Below are positions 1 through 7,731 of a DNA stretch of 15,371 nt, one piece after another. The stretch spans positions 1-15,371 of the forward strand of contig JAAYKC010000095.1 in the NCBI GenBank assembly GCA_012522645.1, read 5' to 3'. The notes under the pieces were generated by a model. It was not told the DNA's origin. It saw only the letters and a program-made list of their open reading frames with translations, and searched no databases. This DNA comes from Thermoplasmatales archaeon. Lineage in GTDB: Archaea; Thermoplasmatota; Thermoplasmata; Methanomassiliicoccales; Methanomethylophilaceae. A program made the translations under genes and the position numbers. How positions within the stretch are numbered: the first letter of the stretch is position 1; the number at the start of each line of letters is the position of its first letter.

Positions 1-41
1 GGTGCACCAAGTCCTTTATTGAAAAATACAAGCACGAAGGT

Positions 42-49
42 TTTATATT
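42..49 (+). promoter_or_regulatory. TATA box of the tRNA-Ala gene
   Basis: An AT-rich box (TTTATATT) stands in a GC-rich surround, centred about 30 nt before the first base of the tRNA, which is normal spacing for an archaeal TBP/TFB promoter. Bases 1-41 hold no recognisable gene. Confidence 0.6.
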
Positions 50-75
50 TATCCCGGCTCTCCACGTCATCTGAT

Positions 76-148
76 GGGCTGGTAGATCAGCTGGAAGATC
101 GCTTGCTTTGCAAGCAAGAAGTCGCGCGTTCAAATCGCGCCCAGTCCA
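76..148 (+). tRNA. tRNA-Ala, anticodon UGC
   Basis: A complete 73-nt cloverleaf can be folded by eye. The acceptor stem is GGGCTGG (76-82) with CCAGTCC (141-147) and discriminator A148. The D stem is GATC/GATC. The anticodon stem is CTTGC/GCAAG with loop TTTGCAA, anticodon TGC at 109-111. The T arm is GCGCG with loop TTCAAAT. Position 3 is G and position 70 is T, the G3:U70 wobble pair that is the main identity element for AlaRS. No CCA is encoded and no intron is seen. The gene faces tyrA tail to tail, 47 nt from its stop. An alanyl-tRNA synthetase is also in the window, about 8.7 kb away. Confidence 0.96.
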
Positions 149-195
149 CTTCCTGCTTATTTCACTCTGAAGAGCGGTACGCATATCCCTTCGGA

Positions 196-1251
196 TCATT
201 CCTCGAAGTACTCGCGCCCTCTGACCATCAGTTTCCTGAATGAGGAGGGATCCTCGCTCACCGCTGCCTCGGCCACATCACGTATGGCTTCGCCGAGCTC
301 ATCCAGCATCCCGTCACGGCTCGTGTTGAGGTGCTGGATCTCGTAGTACAGGTACGGGTCCTCCAGAGCAACCGACATGTTGGTGTCCACCATCTTATCG
401 AAGGTGGTTGATCCCACGGAGCACAGGTCCCCGAATGATATACCGCTTCTCTCCAGTACGGTGAAGAACGCTATGTTGACTATGTGGCTCAGCCCCAGTA
501 CATAGGACATGAAACGGTCATGCTCGTCCACATCAATTATCTTCATGTTGGATCCCTGGTCCTTCATGAGCTCCACGGCCTCTTTGACGGCCTCCTTGGA
601 CCCGCAGTCGCAGATCACCAGATTCCGGCCGTGCATGGACCTTACTGACGGACCGAACATGGGATGCATTGAGCAGACCTTCCTCCGGGACCCCATCTCC
701 TTCAGCACATCGATGAACGGGGACTTGAGGGACGATATATCAAAAATCAGGGCATCGTTCCTGCAGATTCCGTCCAGAGCCCTCAGGGTCTCTGACACGG
801 ATGATATGGGTACGGAGACTATCACGACGTCAGCAGAGGAGGAGTTCTCGATATGGAACCCTCCTCTGGCGGCCGGGTCCAGGGAGATGATCTCGTGTCC
901 CGATCTCTCGAAGAGGCGTCTCATCATCTTCCCCATCTTCCCCTCGCCGCCCACTATGGCTATGGTCTTCTTCCCGGCATGCTTGCGGGGTATCGCAGCC
1001 TGAACGCCGGTGGTCTGCTCCATGATGATCCTGCAGATGTCCTCTGCGGCATCGGGATGCAGTCCGACCATCTCGGCCATGGTCCTGAACCTGTCCACCA
1101 TGGCCATGTCCGCTTCCATATCCCGAACGCCCTCTCCCTTTTCTGCCATTATCTGCCCTATCTCTTTCGATCTCTTCAGCCTCTCGCCTATGAGCTCTAT
1201 GATGTTGTCATCTATCCTTCGTATATCGGACTTCACGCTCTCCATATCCAT
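196..1251 (-). CDS. tyrA: Bifunctional chorismate mutase / prephenate dehydrogenase (T-protein)
   Basis: Converts chorismate to prephenate and prephenate to 4-hydroxyphenylpyruvate (NAD-dependent), the route to tyrosine. Residues 1 to about 85 are an AroQ-type helical chorismate mutase domain and about 95-351 a prephenate dehydrogenase. The nucleotide-binding motif GGEGKMG is at 101-107. His196 (in SMHPMFGPS) and His256 (in GLSHIV) match the conserved His197 and His257 of E. coli TyrA. The start is taken as ATG 1251, whose A overlaps the aroA stop (TGATG) behind GGAAG; an in-frame GTG at 1254 is the alternative. It is the last gene of operon A. In an ungapped alignment to E. coli the mutase domain has Lys7 for Arg11, Met35 for Lys39 and Ala47 for Arg51, keeping Arg24 and Gln84, so the mutase half may be weak or altered. 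No ACT domain is seen. Confidence 0.93.
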   Translation of the reverse strand: MDMESVKSDIRRIDDNIIELIGERLKRSKEIGQIMAEKGEGVRDMEADMAMVDRFRTMAEMVGLHPDAAEDICRIIMEQTTGVQAAIPRKHAGKKTIAIVGGEGKMGKMMRRLFERSGHEIISLDPAARGGFHIENSSSADVVIVSVPISSVSETLRALDGICRNDALIFDISSLKSPFIDVLKEMGSRRKVCSMHPMFGPSVRSMHGRNLVICDCGSKEAVKEAVELMKDQGSNMKIIDVDEHDRFMSYVLGLSHIVNIAFFTVLERSGISFGDLCSVGSTTFDKMVDTNMSVALEDPYLYYEIQHLNTSRDGMLDELGEAIRDVAEAAVSEDPSSFRKLMVRGREYFEE

Positions 1252-2507
1252 CACTTCCTTTCCACTTTCATACCGAGGGACATCATCTGCTCCACGAAAT
1301 CAGGGTATGACACCGCATGACAGCCCGTGTCCTTCATAGATACAGGGCTGTCGCATACCAGGGAGGCCACTGCGGCGGCCATCATTATCCTGTGATCATC
1401 CAAATGGTCGATCCTGCCGCCTCTGAGCCGGGCCCTGCCGTGTATTATGCATCCGTCCTCTGTTCCTGCGGCATCCCCTCCCAGAGCGTTGATCATATTG
1501 ACCGTGGATTCTATGCGGTCGCTCTCCTTGAATCTGAGGTGAGGGGCACCGTACAGCCTGCTGGTCCCTTCGGCGGTGCTCAGAAGCACCGCCACCGCAG
1601 GGAACAGGTCGGGAGTATCGGCCATGTTCACATCGATCGCCCTCAGTTCATCCTTCTCGGAGGTCACCGAGCCGTCGGATGAGGTGATGCGCCCGCCTGC
1701 CCTGCTGATGACGTCCGTTATGGCCTTGTCGCCCTGTGCGTCAGCCGGGTCCAGCCCCTTCGCCGTGACCTTCCCTCCAAGGGCACCTGCCACAAGGGGG
1801 AAGGCCGCAGAGGAGAAGTCCGCAGGCACAACGTAATCATTGGCAGCATATCCTCTGCCGGCGACCTCTATGAGATTCCCGGAGAGCCTCACATCCCCTC
1901 CGAACCTCTTCATAAGGGATTCGGTGATCCTGACGTACGGCGCCGAGACGAGCTCTCCGTTGACATGTATGCGTGCGCCCTTCTCCGTCATCGGAGCCGC
2001 CATCATCACAGAGGATACGAACTGAGAGCTCACGCTGCCGTCGATCCTGACATCCCCGCCTCTGTTCGGGCCGGTTATGGTAACGGGAGGGAACCCGTTG
2101 ACGGATTCACAGGAGACCCCCATTGAGATGAGGGCATCCAGCAGCGGCCGCATCGGCCTCTTCTTTATGGATTCGTCCCCGGTTATGGTCACAGGAACGT
2201 CGAAAAGGGATGCGATGCCGGCGAACATCCTCATGGTGGTCCCGGAGTTCAGAACGTCCACGGTGTCGGAAGGGGGCTTCATGAGCCCTCCGCCTATGCG
2301 CACAAACCCTTCACCTACGGACACGTCCGCCCCTACGGCCCTAATGGCGGACAGGGTGGCCCCCGTATCCTCTGACATCAGAGGGCCGGAGATCCTGCTC
2401 GATCCTTCGGCCATGCCGGCGATGAAGAATGCTCTGTGGGTGTGGCTCTTGGAAGGAGGAGGGGATACTGCACCTTCCGCATGCCCGCCTCCGAATTCCA
2501 AGATCAT
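1251..2507 (-). CDS. aroA: 3-phosphoshikimate 1-carboxyvinyltransferase (EPSP synthase)
   Basis: Transfers enolpyruvate from PEP to shikimate 3-phosphate, the sixth shikimate-pathway step. The 418 residues are full length and carry the family landmarks in order: SKSHTHR (19-25, Lys20 and Arg25), LNSGTTMRM (86-94), DGSVSSQFVSS (156-166), the DTPD Asp300 region, LRFKESDRI (324-332, with Lys327, Glu328 and Arg331) and DDHRIMM (370-376). Both halves of the inside-out alpha/beta barrel are present. The ATG lies 6 nt after the aroA' stop, and the stop overlaps the tyrA start, so translation of operon A is probably coupled. Nothing suggests damage. Confidence 0.97.
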   Translation of the reverse strand: MILEFGGGHAEGAVSPPPSKSHTHRAFFIAGMAEGSSRISGPLMSEDTGATLSAIRAVGADVSVGEGFVRIGGGLMKPPSDTVDVLNSGTTMRMFAGIASLFDVPVTITGDESIKKRPMRPLLDALISMGVSCESVNGFPPVTITGPNRGGDVRIDGSVSSQFVSSVMMAAPMTEKGARIHVNGELVSAPYVRITESLMKRFGGDVRLSGNLIEVAGRGYAANDYVVPADFSSAAFPLVAGALGGKVTAKGLDPADAQGDKAITDVISRAGGRITSSDGSVTSEKDELRAIDVNMADTPDLFPAVAVLLSTAEGTSRLYGAPHLRFKESDRIESTVNMINALGGDAAGTEDGCIIHGRARLRGGRIDHLDDHRIMMAAAVASLVCDSPVSMKDTGCHAVSYPDFVEQMMSLGMKVERK

Positions 2508-2513
2508 GTCCGA

Positions 2514-3311
2514 TCACTTCTTCCTTATGTTCTTAATCGCCTCTTCGACGCTGGCGTCTCTGAGCACTATATCTGACACAGCGCGGGTCATCCCTTCCAC
2601 ATCCTTGTGCTGGAAGATGTTGCGGCCTATGGACACTCCTTTGCCCCCCGCCTCCAGAGAATCACGGACCATGCACAGTATGTCATAATCGGAGTCCATC
2701 TTCGGACCTCCGGCTATGACGACCGGTGCAAGGGTTCCTCTGACTACGTCCCTGAAGGAGTCTATATCTCCGGTGTAGCTGCATTTGACGATATCCGCCC
2801 CCACCTCAGCGGCCACTCTCGCACTGTGGGCCACGAGCTTCGGGTCGAAGGAGTTCTTCACCTTGGGTCCGCGGGGGTATGCCATCACAAGGAGGGGCAT
2901 GCCCCATTCCTCACACTCCTTCGATATATTGCCCAGATCCGACAGCATCTCCGGCTCCGTCTCCGCCCCCACATTTATGTGGAGGGACACGGCATCCGCC
3001 CCCATCTTGAGGGCCTCGGACACGGTAGCCACCAGAACTTTGCTGTTGTTCGTAGCTCCCACGTCAGTCGAGGCCGAGAGATGGAGTATCAGCCCGATGT
3101 CCTGTCCTCCGGCACGGTAGCTGTAGCGGACGACACCCTTGTGCATCAGTACAGCGGTGGCACCGCCGTTGGCCACGGCATCGACCGTCTGCTTCATGTC
3201 GAAAAGACCGTCCGTGGGGCCTATGGATATACCATGGTCCATGGGGACTATGACGCAATTGCCGGTTTTTCTGTCCATTATTCTTTCCATTCTCACATTC
3301 TTTCCGAACAT
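2514..3311 (-). CDS. aroA': 2-amino-3,7-dideoxy-D-threo-hept-6-ulosonate (ADTH) synthase
   Basis: Catalyses the archaeal entry to aromatic biosynthesis: transaldolase-like condensation of 6-deoxy-5-ketofructose 1-phosphate with L-aspartate semialdehyde to ADTH, replacing the DAHP synthase route. The 265 residues form a class I (Schiff-base) DhnA-type aldolase barrel. Visible motifs are PMDHG (23-27), MAYPRGP with Tyr145, the Schiff-base Lys176 in VKCSYTGD, and the phosphate-binding GGPK and SIGRNIF near the end. A class I fructose-bisphosphate aldolase of the same family is the main alternative; the aro context decides for ADTH synthase. The ATG follows GGGAGGTAAGGAAGC. It is first in operon A, behind its own TATA box and a palindrome, although its product feeds AroB' of operon B. 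Confidence 0.94.
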   Translation of the reverse strand: MFGKNVRMERIMDRKTGNCVIVPMDHGISIGPTDGLFDMKQTVDAVANGGATAVLMHKGVVRYSYRAGGQDIGLILHLSASTDVGATNNSKVLVATVSEALKMGADAVSLHINVGAETEPEMLSDLGNISKECEEWGMPLLVMAYPRGPKVKNSFDPKLVAHSARVAAEVGADIVKCSYTGDIDSFRDVVRGTLAPVVIAGGPKMDSDYDILCMVRDSLEAGGKGVSIGRNIFQHKDVEGMTRAVSDIVLRDASVEEAIKNIRKK

Positions 3312-3327
3312 GCTTCCTTACCTCCCG

Positions 3328-3349
3328 TGATACGTGTTAGCACGTATCA
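3328..3349. promoter_or_regulatory. Palindromic operator candidate at the aroA' promoter
   Basis: A perfect inverted repeat, TGATACGTG - TTAG - CACGTATCA, has 9-bp arms and a 4-nt spacer. It begins 2 bp downstream of the aroA' TATA box and covers the predicted transcription start, just before the GGGAGG ribosome-binding site. That is where an archaeal repressor dimer would block initiation. The regulator is unknown, and no second perfect copy was seen in the window. Confidence 0.55.
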
Positions 3350-3350
3350 T

Positions 3351-3360
3351 ACTATATATC
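3351..3360 (-). promoter_or_regulatory. TATA box of operon A (aroA'-aroA-tyrA)
   Basis: Read on the minus strand this is GATATATAGT. Transcription would start about 25 nt downstream near 3331, giving a leader of roughly 20 nt that carries GGGAGG. The box lies in the 95-bp gap after aroC, so operon A can be transcribed separately from operon B. Confidence 0.6.
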
Positions 3361-3406
3361 CTTTCCCATGATCGTATCTGCAACACCAAAGGCAACGGCC
3401 CCATCA

Positions 3407-4480
3407 TCATGAAATCCTCTCCTGATCGCGCACCATCTGATCGGCCAGGACCAGTGCGGTCACGGCTTCTACGACGGATACGGCCCGGGGGACTATGCAC
3501 GGGTCATGCCTTCCCTCCGCTGATACCTCGGCGTCCTCCATCTTCTCGATGTCCACCGTCCTTTGAGGTTTGGCTATGGAGGGGGTGGGTTTGAACACGG
3601 CCCTGAACACCATCGGCGCCCCGTTGCTCATGCCTCCCAATATGCCGCCCATATTGTTCGTTGCGCATTTTATCCCGTTATCTGAGAAGAACGGGTCATT
3701 GCTCTCCGATCCGTGCATGCCTGCCAGGCTGAAGCCCTTGCCGAATTCCACTCCTTTGCATGCGGGGATGCTGAAGACCGCCCCGGCGATCTCCGTATCC
3801 AGGGCCTCGAACCATATCCCGCCGAATCCTATGGGCAGGCCCTTCGTGATGCACTCGACCACACCGCCGACGCTGTCGCCGTCGGATGATGCGGAGATTA
3901 TGCTCTTCTCCATAGCGGCATCCAGTTCCCCGGTGCATGCTCTGGTGGCGTAGGCTCTCGATCCTGCTGCATCAGTGATGCTGCGCTCCTCTCTGTCGGT
4001 GATGCCGCCTATCGACCTGGAGAATGCCGACACCTCTATGCCGGAACGGCCGATGAACTGCTTCGCTATGCTCCCGGCCGCCACCACAGGGGCGGTGAGC
4101 CTCCCGGAGAACTGCCCGCCTCCTCTTATATCATATCCGGGGAATCTCACGAGGGCGGGAAGGTCCGCATGACCGGGTCTGGGCGTCTTCGCGAATTTCA
4201 GGTACTTCGATCCGTCGGTATCCGCATTATCTATGGTCATGAGGACGGGAGTGCCGTCCGTCATCCCGTTCCGCACCCCCTGCCTTATGACGACCTTATC
4301 AGTCTCCCTGCGGGGGGTGCCTATGCCCTTCTTGGGGCGTCTGAGCTCCATATCTTCCGCTATGCGCACTTCATCCACGGGCATCCCCTTCGGTATGCCC
4401 TCCAGGACGCATCCCACATTGGGGCCGTGGCTCGTGCCGAAGAGGGAGAATCTCACCCTCCTGCCTGTCGTGTACATCAT
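3407..4480 (-). CDS. aroC: Chorismate synthase
   Basis: Converts EPSP to chorismate by 1,4-trans elimination of phosphate using reduced FMN. The 357 residues carry all family signatures: FGTSHGPNVGC (14-24, catalytic His18), RPGHAD (101-106), RGGGQFSGRLTAP (119-131), DSVGG (202-206), GMHGSESND (254-262), NNMGGILGG (275-283) and GRHDPC (323-328). The open frame continues upstream, but the family N-terminus and an ATGA overlap with the aroK stop place the start at ATG 4480; the next codon is also ATG (4477). It is the last gene of operon B and ends about 95 nt before aroA'. No flavin reductase is nearby. Confidence 0.97.
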   Translation of the reverse strand: MMYTTGRRVRFSLFGTSHGPNVGCVLEGIPKGMPVDEVRIAEDMELRRPKKGIGTPRRETDKVVIRQGVRNGMTDGTPVLMTIDNADTDGSKYLKFAKTPRPGHADLPALVRFPGYDIRGGGQFSGRLTAPVVAAGSIAKQFIGRSGIEVSAFSRSIGGITDREERSITDAAGSRAYATRACTGELDAAMEKSIISASSDGDSVGGVVECITKGLPIGFGGIWFEALDTEIAGAVFSIPACKGVEFGKGFSLAGMHGSESNDPFFSDNGIKCATNNMGGILGGMSNGAPMVFRAVFKPTPSIAKPQRTVDIEKMEDAEVSAEGRHDPCIVPRAVSVVEAVTALVLADQMVRDQERIS

Positions 4481-5343
4481 AATCCGTCCTCCCATACCTC
4501 GGGCAGCATCAGGACCCTTGCGTCCCTCGTCGCCGTTATTATGCATTCTTCCCCGCAGACATCTATGAAATCCCTCGCTTCGCCGCAGTTGAAAACGGCG
4601 GCGATCGCCGGTCCCGATCCGGATACACCGGCACCGAGAGCGCCGTATTCCAAAGCGGTATCCGCCCATGAATCATCTATGCCGGATGCAGAGGCTATTG
4701 CCCTGCCGTTGATGGTCATCGCCGAGAACGGATCCTTCTTCGAGACTGATATCGCTCTTCGTATGATCGGCACCGACTCCTTCAGCAGCTCGGTGCGCAG
4801 TCCCTTCTTCCTGATCTTCTCATCCGGCACGTATATAACCACATCCAGATCCCCTATGCCGTGATGCATGAGCAGTTTGCTCTCTGTATTATCGGTCATG
4901 ACGAATCCTCCCAGATGGCAGCCGCAGGCATCGTCGAAGGATCCCGTGACGGTCACCCCGGCGGATCTGGCGCATCCCACGCCCAGCCGTATCATCTCCA
5001 AGGTGTCTATCCTGAAGCCTTCCTCTTTGAAGACCGCGGTCAGTATCGAGTTGCATGCGGAGCTGGAGCTCTTCAACCCTCTGGAAATGGGTATTTGGGA
5101 TGAGATCCTCAGATCCCAGCCCTGAGGCTCCGGCATCCCCATGCGGCTGTATGCTGCGGAGACGCACAGCCTTGCCATGAGGTCATCCTCCGCCGGATCA
5201 TTCCTTATCTCAACCTTCCGTTCGTCACCGGCGGCCGTGAAGACGGAGTCCGTTACCAGATCCACCCCTATCGTGGCCCCGATGCCGCACGGCATCGCAT
5301 TTATCACGGTGACCGCACCGTAGGACCTGCCGTATCCTGTCAT
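4477..5343 (-). CDS. aroK: Archaeal shikimate kinase (GHMP kinase family)
   Basis: Phosphorylates shikimate to shikimate 3-phosphate with ATP. This is the GHMP-superfamily enzyme of archaea, not the bacterial P-loop AroK. The 288 residues show the N-terminal GAVTVINAMPCGIGATIGVD region, the phosphate-binding loop PISRGLKSSSSA (85-96), GSFDDACGC (134-142) and the C-terminal glycine motif GAGVSGSGPA (237-246). The open frame extends 15 codons further upstream, but ATG 5343 gives the family N-terminus and forms an ATGA overlap with the aroDE stop. A second ATGA overlap joins it to aroC. Homoserine kinase is a related GHMP enzyme, but motifs and operon context favour shikimate kinase. Confidence 0.94.
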   Translation of the reverse strand: MTGYGRSYGAVTVINAMPCGIGATIGVDLVTDSVFTAAGDERKVEIRNDPAEDDLMARLCVSAAYSRMGMPEPQGWDLRISSQIPISRGLKSSSSACNSILTAVFKEEGFRIDTLEMIRLGVGCARSAGVTVTGSFDDACGCHLGGFVMTDNTESKLLMHHGIGDLDVVIYVPDEKIRKKGLRTELLKESVPIIRRAISVSKKDPFSAMTINGRAIASASGIDDSWADTALEYGALGAGVSGSGPAIAAVFNCGEARDFIDVCGEECIITATRDARVLMLPEVWEDGL

Positions 5344-6647
5344 AGTTCTGCCCTCATGATAGGGAACATATCGCCTCTCCCTGTCCAAAGCTCAAAGGAT
5401 CTGGCTCCCTGTGCGGCGAGCATGTCCTCCCCTGCAACGGTCCTGCATCCTCTGCTTGTCGCAGCATCCATCAGCCTTGTCCTTGTGCCGTACACCATGT
5501 CAAACACTATATGGTGCTCAGTCAGGTTCCCGATGTCCGCGGGGTATTCTCCCTCAGCGTACATGCCTATGGGCGTGGCATTGGCGATGATATCATAATC
5601 TTTGACATCCGCTCTTCTCTGCGGTATCGTGCTGACGCCCATGTCCGAGGCCATCCCGGAAAGGGTCCCCGGGTTCCGTCCTGTGACGGTGACCTCTGCG
5701 CCCTCCCTCATCAGGGCGGCCGCACATGCACGGGCTCCGCCGCCGGAACCCAATATCAGGGCCTTCAGCCCGTCAATTTCACAGTCAGCCATCTCGAATG
5801 CGCCTATCACGCCGTCGATATCCGTATTGTGTCCCCTCAGTATGCCGGAGTCATTGACCACGGTGTTCACCGCTCCAACTTCCTCCGCATCCCCGCTCAG
5901 ACGGTCCAGATGTTCGATCACATCGGTTTTGTAGGGGACGGTCACGTTCAGTCCTCTGATGTCATATCCTCTGATGCATTCCCCTATGAGATCCAGAGAA
6001 GGCGAGGGGAAAGTTAGGTATTTGCCGCGTATATCGCTCACTCTGTATGCAGCATCATGCATGGATTGGGACCTGGAACGGTCCAGAGGATGTCCCACCA
6101 GACCGGTGATCACGCAGTCGTCTCCCATAGCCCTCATTTCCTTCAGGCTCAGCTGCCCCGGTGCGGTCGGTTCGCTCACATAGGCGAACGTGAAGCTGTT
6201 ACCCAGCACTGACTGCCTTATCCTGGTTATGGTCCCCATGGTGCCCATGCCCAACAGCACATGCTCTTTATCCAGGGACTCGGATGCGGAGAGTATGCCC
6301 GCAAGATCCCTGAAGTCCCTTACGGAATAGGCCCCCTTCGCTATGTCCGAGACCATGCGGCCGAGCCTGTCCGCTATGTCTGCGGAGGAAGGAGTGCCAT
6401 CATAGTCGTGATAGGATGAGATCGTCCCGGCACTGATGTCCGGGACCGCTCCCTCTCCCACGTCCACGTATCCTTTGAATCCGCCGGGAAGCAGGGATGC
6501 ATCGAAGCCGTCCCTGAATGTGATCACTGCGGGCACATCCCCGACGTCCGGAACGGAGCCCAGGAGATCCAGCCGTATCTCTATCATATCGGCATCTGCT
6601 GCACAGGCCAGGTCCCCGGCCTTACTGAGGGAGGCGCAGATCCTCAT
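5340..6647 (-). CDS. aroDE: Fused 3-dehydroquinate dehydratase (type I) / shikimate dehydrogenase
   Basis: One polypeptide performs two consecutive steps, dehydroquinate to dehydroshikimate and NADPH reduction to shikimate. Residues 1 to about 175 are a type I AroD: EIRLD (23-27), catalytic His80 in SYHDYDGTP, Schiff-base Lys104 in DIAKGA, Arg142 and APGQ (162-165). Residues about 178-435 are AroE: GHPLDRSRSQSMHDAA (185-200, retaining the two substrate-binding serines), NVTVPYK (234-240, Lys240), GAVNTV, NTDIDG (274-279, Asp276), the NADP loop GSGGGA (300-305) and NATPIGM. AroD is shorter than the roughly 250-residue bacterial enzyme but keeps its active site. The AroE motif usually written HSLSP reads RSRSQ here. 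The ATG lies 1 nt after the aroB' stop (TGAGATG). Confidence 0.95.
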   Translation of the reverse strand: MRICASLSKAGDLACAADADMIEIRLDLLGSVPDVGDVPAVITFRDGFDASLLPGGFKGYVDVGEGAVPDISAGTISSYHDYDGTPSSADIADRLGRMVSDIAKGAYSVRDFRDLAGILSASESLDKEHVLLGMGTMGTITRIRQSVLGNSFTFAYVSEPTAPGQLSLKEMRAMGDDCVITGLVGHPLDRSRSQSMHDAAYRVSDIRGKYLTFPSPSLDLIGECIRGYDIRGLNVTVPYKTDVIEHLDRLSGDAEEVGAVNTVVNDSGILRGHNTDIDGVIGAFEMADCEIDGLKALILGSGGGARACAAALMREGAEVTVTGRNPGTLSGMASDMGVSTIPQRRADVKDYDIIANATPIGMYAEGEYPADIGNLTEHHIVFDMVYGTRTRLMDAATSRGCRTVAGEDMLAAQGARSFELWTGRGDMFPIMRAEL

Positions 6648-6648
6648 C

Positions 6649-7647
6649 TCAGACTTCCCTCAGCGTCCCCTCGATCTTCATACCGAAGTGACGGCTGCCG
6701 CCCTCCACCCTGGCGAGCACTCTGTCCCCCGGTTCGAGATCGGTCACTGATATCGCCCCGTTCGGGGAGACCAGTTTGACGGTCTCGGCATTCTGAAGGA
6801 TCGTGGAGTACCTGTCATTTCCGTCCTTTGCCTCGACCAGGACCATTGGCCGAACTTCAATCTTGCATCTTCCCACAGAGGATGTCCGTGAGCTGCCGTC
6901 TCTGGATACTATGGTCACGGGATCCCCGGACCTGAGCTCTTCCAGGTATCTCGTCTTTCCTTCGGGGACAAGGGTGTAGGCGTGAACGGCCCCGGCATTG
7001 ACCCTGAAGGGCCTGGGCGCAACATATCCGCTGTCCTCGCTTTCAGACTGCACAAGGAACAGGCATCCGGCCTGCGATCCGATCAGCATCCCCTCTCCGG
7101 GTGACATCAGGCTCACGGTGTCCACGCAGACCCTGTCCCCTGTCTCTATGTTCCGGACAGCAGTGATCTCCACCTCCTTCAGGTCGAGTATGCCGGAATC
7201 CGTGATCAGATGGGCGAATTTCCTTATCATCCCCGGATCGTCAACCGATATGACGATCCCGTCGGTGCCCTTCTCCATGGTCTTGAGATACAGGGCGGCG
7301 CTCTCGGGGTCCGGGGCACAGGCGAGAACCTTCGTCCCGGTGCCCGCGAACTTAGCGATCATATTCTCCAGAGGGATTATCGTCCAGTCCGAAGAGGATA
7401 TCACCACCGCTCCGCATTTGCCTGCGAGGGACATCGCATCCTCCTGATCCTTCGGGGATTCGATGTTCACGATCCTCACGCCGTCACCGTCTGTGATCAG
7501 CTTTATCTTCCCCAGGGATGAGAAGCCGGAATCCTCAGGTCTGATGATCGCAGTGGTTATCCCTGATTCAATGGCACTTATGAGGATCTCCTTGCGATCC
7601 TCCTTCGCATCGGGCATATCTGCCCTGACCCAGATCTCCTTGGTCAC
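6649..7647 (-). CDS. aroB': 3-dehydroquinate synthase II (archaeal type)
   Basis: Converts ADTH to 3-dehydroquinate by NAD-dependent oxidative deamination and cyclisation, the second step of the archaeal pathway; unrelated to bacterial AroB. The 332 residues match the MJ1249-type family end to end, including SMLIG-like MSPGEGMLIGSQAG (181-194), RPFRVNAGAVHAYTL (212-226) and the C-terminal PGDRVLARVEGGSRHFG segment. The start is GTG 7647, required to keep the family N-terminus. GGTGA lies 6 nt upstream and overlaps the Trp and stop codons of the leader ORF at 7654-7722, suggesting translational coupling. It is the first enzyme gene of operon B, followed by aroDE after 1 nt. Confidence 0.95.
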   Translation of the reverse strand: MTKEIWVRADMPDAKEDRKEILISAIESGITTAIIRPEDSGFSSLGKIKLITDGDGVRIVNIESPKDQEDAMSLAGKCGAVVISSSDWTIIPLENMIAKFAGTGTKVLACAPDPESAALYLKTMEKGTDGIVISVDDPGMIRKFAHLITDSGILDLKEVEITAVRNIETGDRVCVDTVSLMSPGEGMLIGSQAGCLFLVQSESEDSGYVAPRPFRVNAGAVHAYTLVPEGKTRYLEELRSGDPVTIVSRDGSSRTSSVGRCKIEVRPMVLVEAKDGNDRYSTILQNAETVKLVSPNGAISVTDLEPGDRVLARVEGGSRHFGMKIEGTLREV

Positions 7648-7660
7648 GGGAAATCACCAA
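7640..7660 (-). promoter_or_regulatory. Small hairpin holding the aroB' ribosome-binding site and start codon
   Basis: In the minus-strand RNA, UUGGU (7660-7656) can pair with ACCAA (7644-7640), placing the GTG start codon in the 11-nt loop and part of the GGTGA sequence in the stem. A ribosome finishing the leader ORF would open it. The stem is only 5 bp, so its stability is uncertain. Confidence 0.3.
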
Positions 7661-7722
7661 CCGTAAAAATAAAAGCATACTTCAGAGGGGGTGCTGTTTT
7701 GTTCGATCAATATGTCCGGCAT
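7654..7722 (-). CDS. Candidate aromatic leader peptide, 22 residues
   Basis: This short ORF begins MPDILIEQNS and ends CFYFYGW before TGA, so five of its last six residues are Phe, Tyr, Phe, Tyr and Trp. A strong Shine-Dalgarno (AAAGGAGG, 7739-7732) stands 9 nt before its ATG, and no other gene start could use that site. The stop codon is 6 nt before the aroB' GTG, and the TGG-TGA end doubles as the aroB' GGTGA ribosome-binding site. Position and composition resemble the leader peptides of bacterial attenuators, in which ribosome pausing at scarce-amino-acid codons sets operon expression. The T-rich codons TTT TAT TTT TAC could instead be a TATA box for a leaderless aroB' mRNA, so the coding call is an inference. 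Confidence 0.55.
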   Translation of the reverse strand: MPDILIEQNSTPSEVCFYFYGW

Positions 7723-7731
7723 ATTATCATT

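Noticed and set aside
19..243. A 74-codon open frame on the plus strand
   Set aside because: It runs through the complete tRNA-Ala gene and into the end of tyrA; no protein family is recognisable.
3318..3350. Short ORF (MIRANTYHGR) before aroA' as a second leader peptide
   Set aside because: Its ATG is beside the TATA box and upstream of the predicted transcription start, and only one residue is aromatic.
4481..4669. N-terminal extension of chorismate synthase
   Set aside because: The extra residues are Arg-rich shadow coding of aroK, and ATG 4480 forms an ATGA overlap with the aroK stop.
5344..5388. N-terminal extension of shikimate kinase
   Set aside because: It overlaps the aroDE end without a ribosome-binding site; ATG 5343 forms the usual ATGA junction and gives the family N-terminus.
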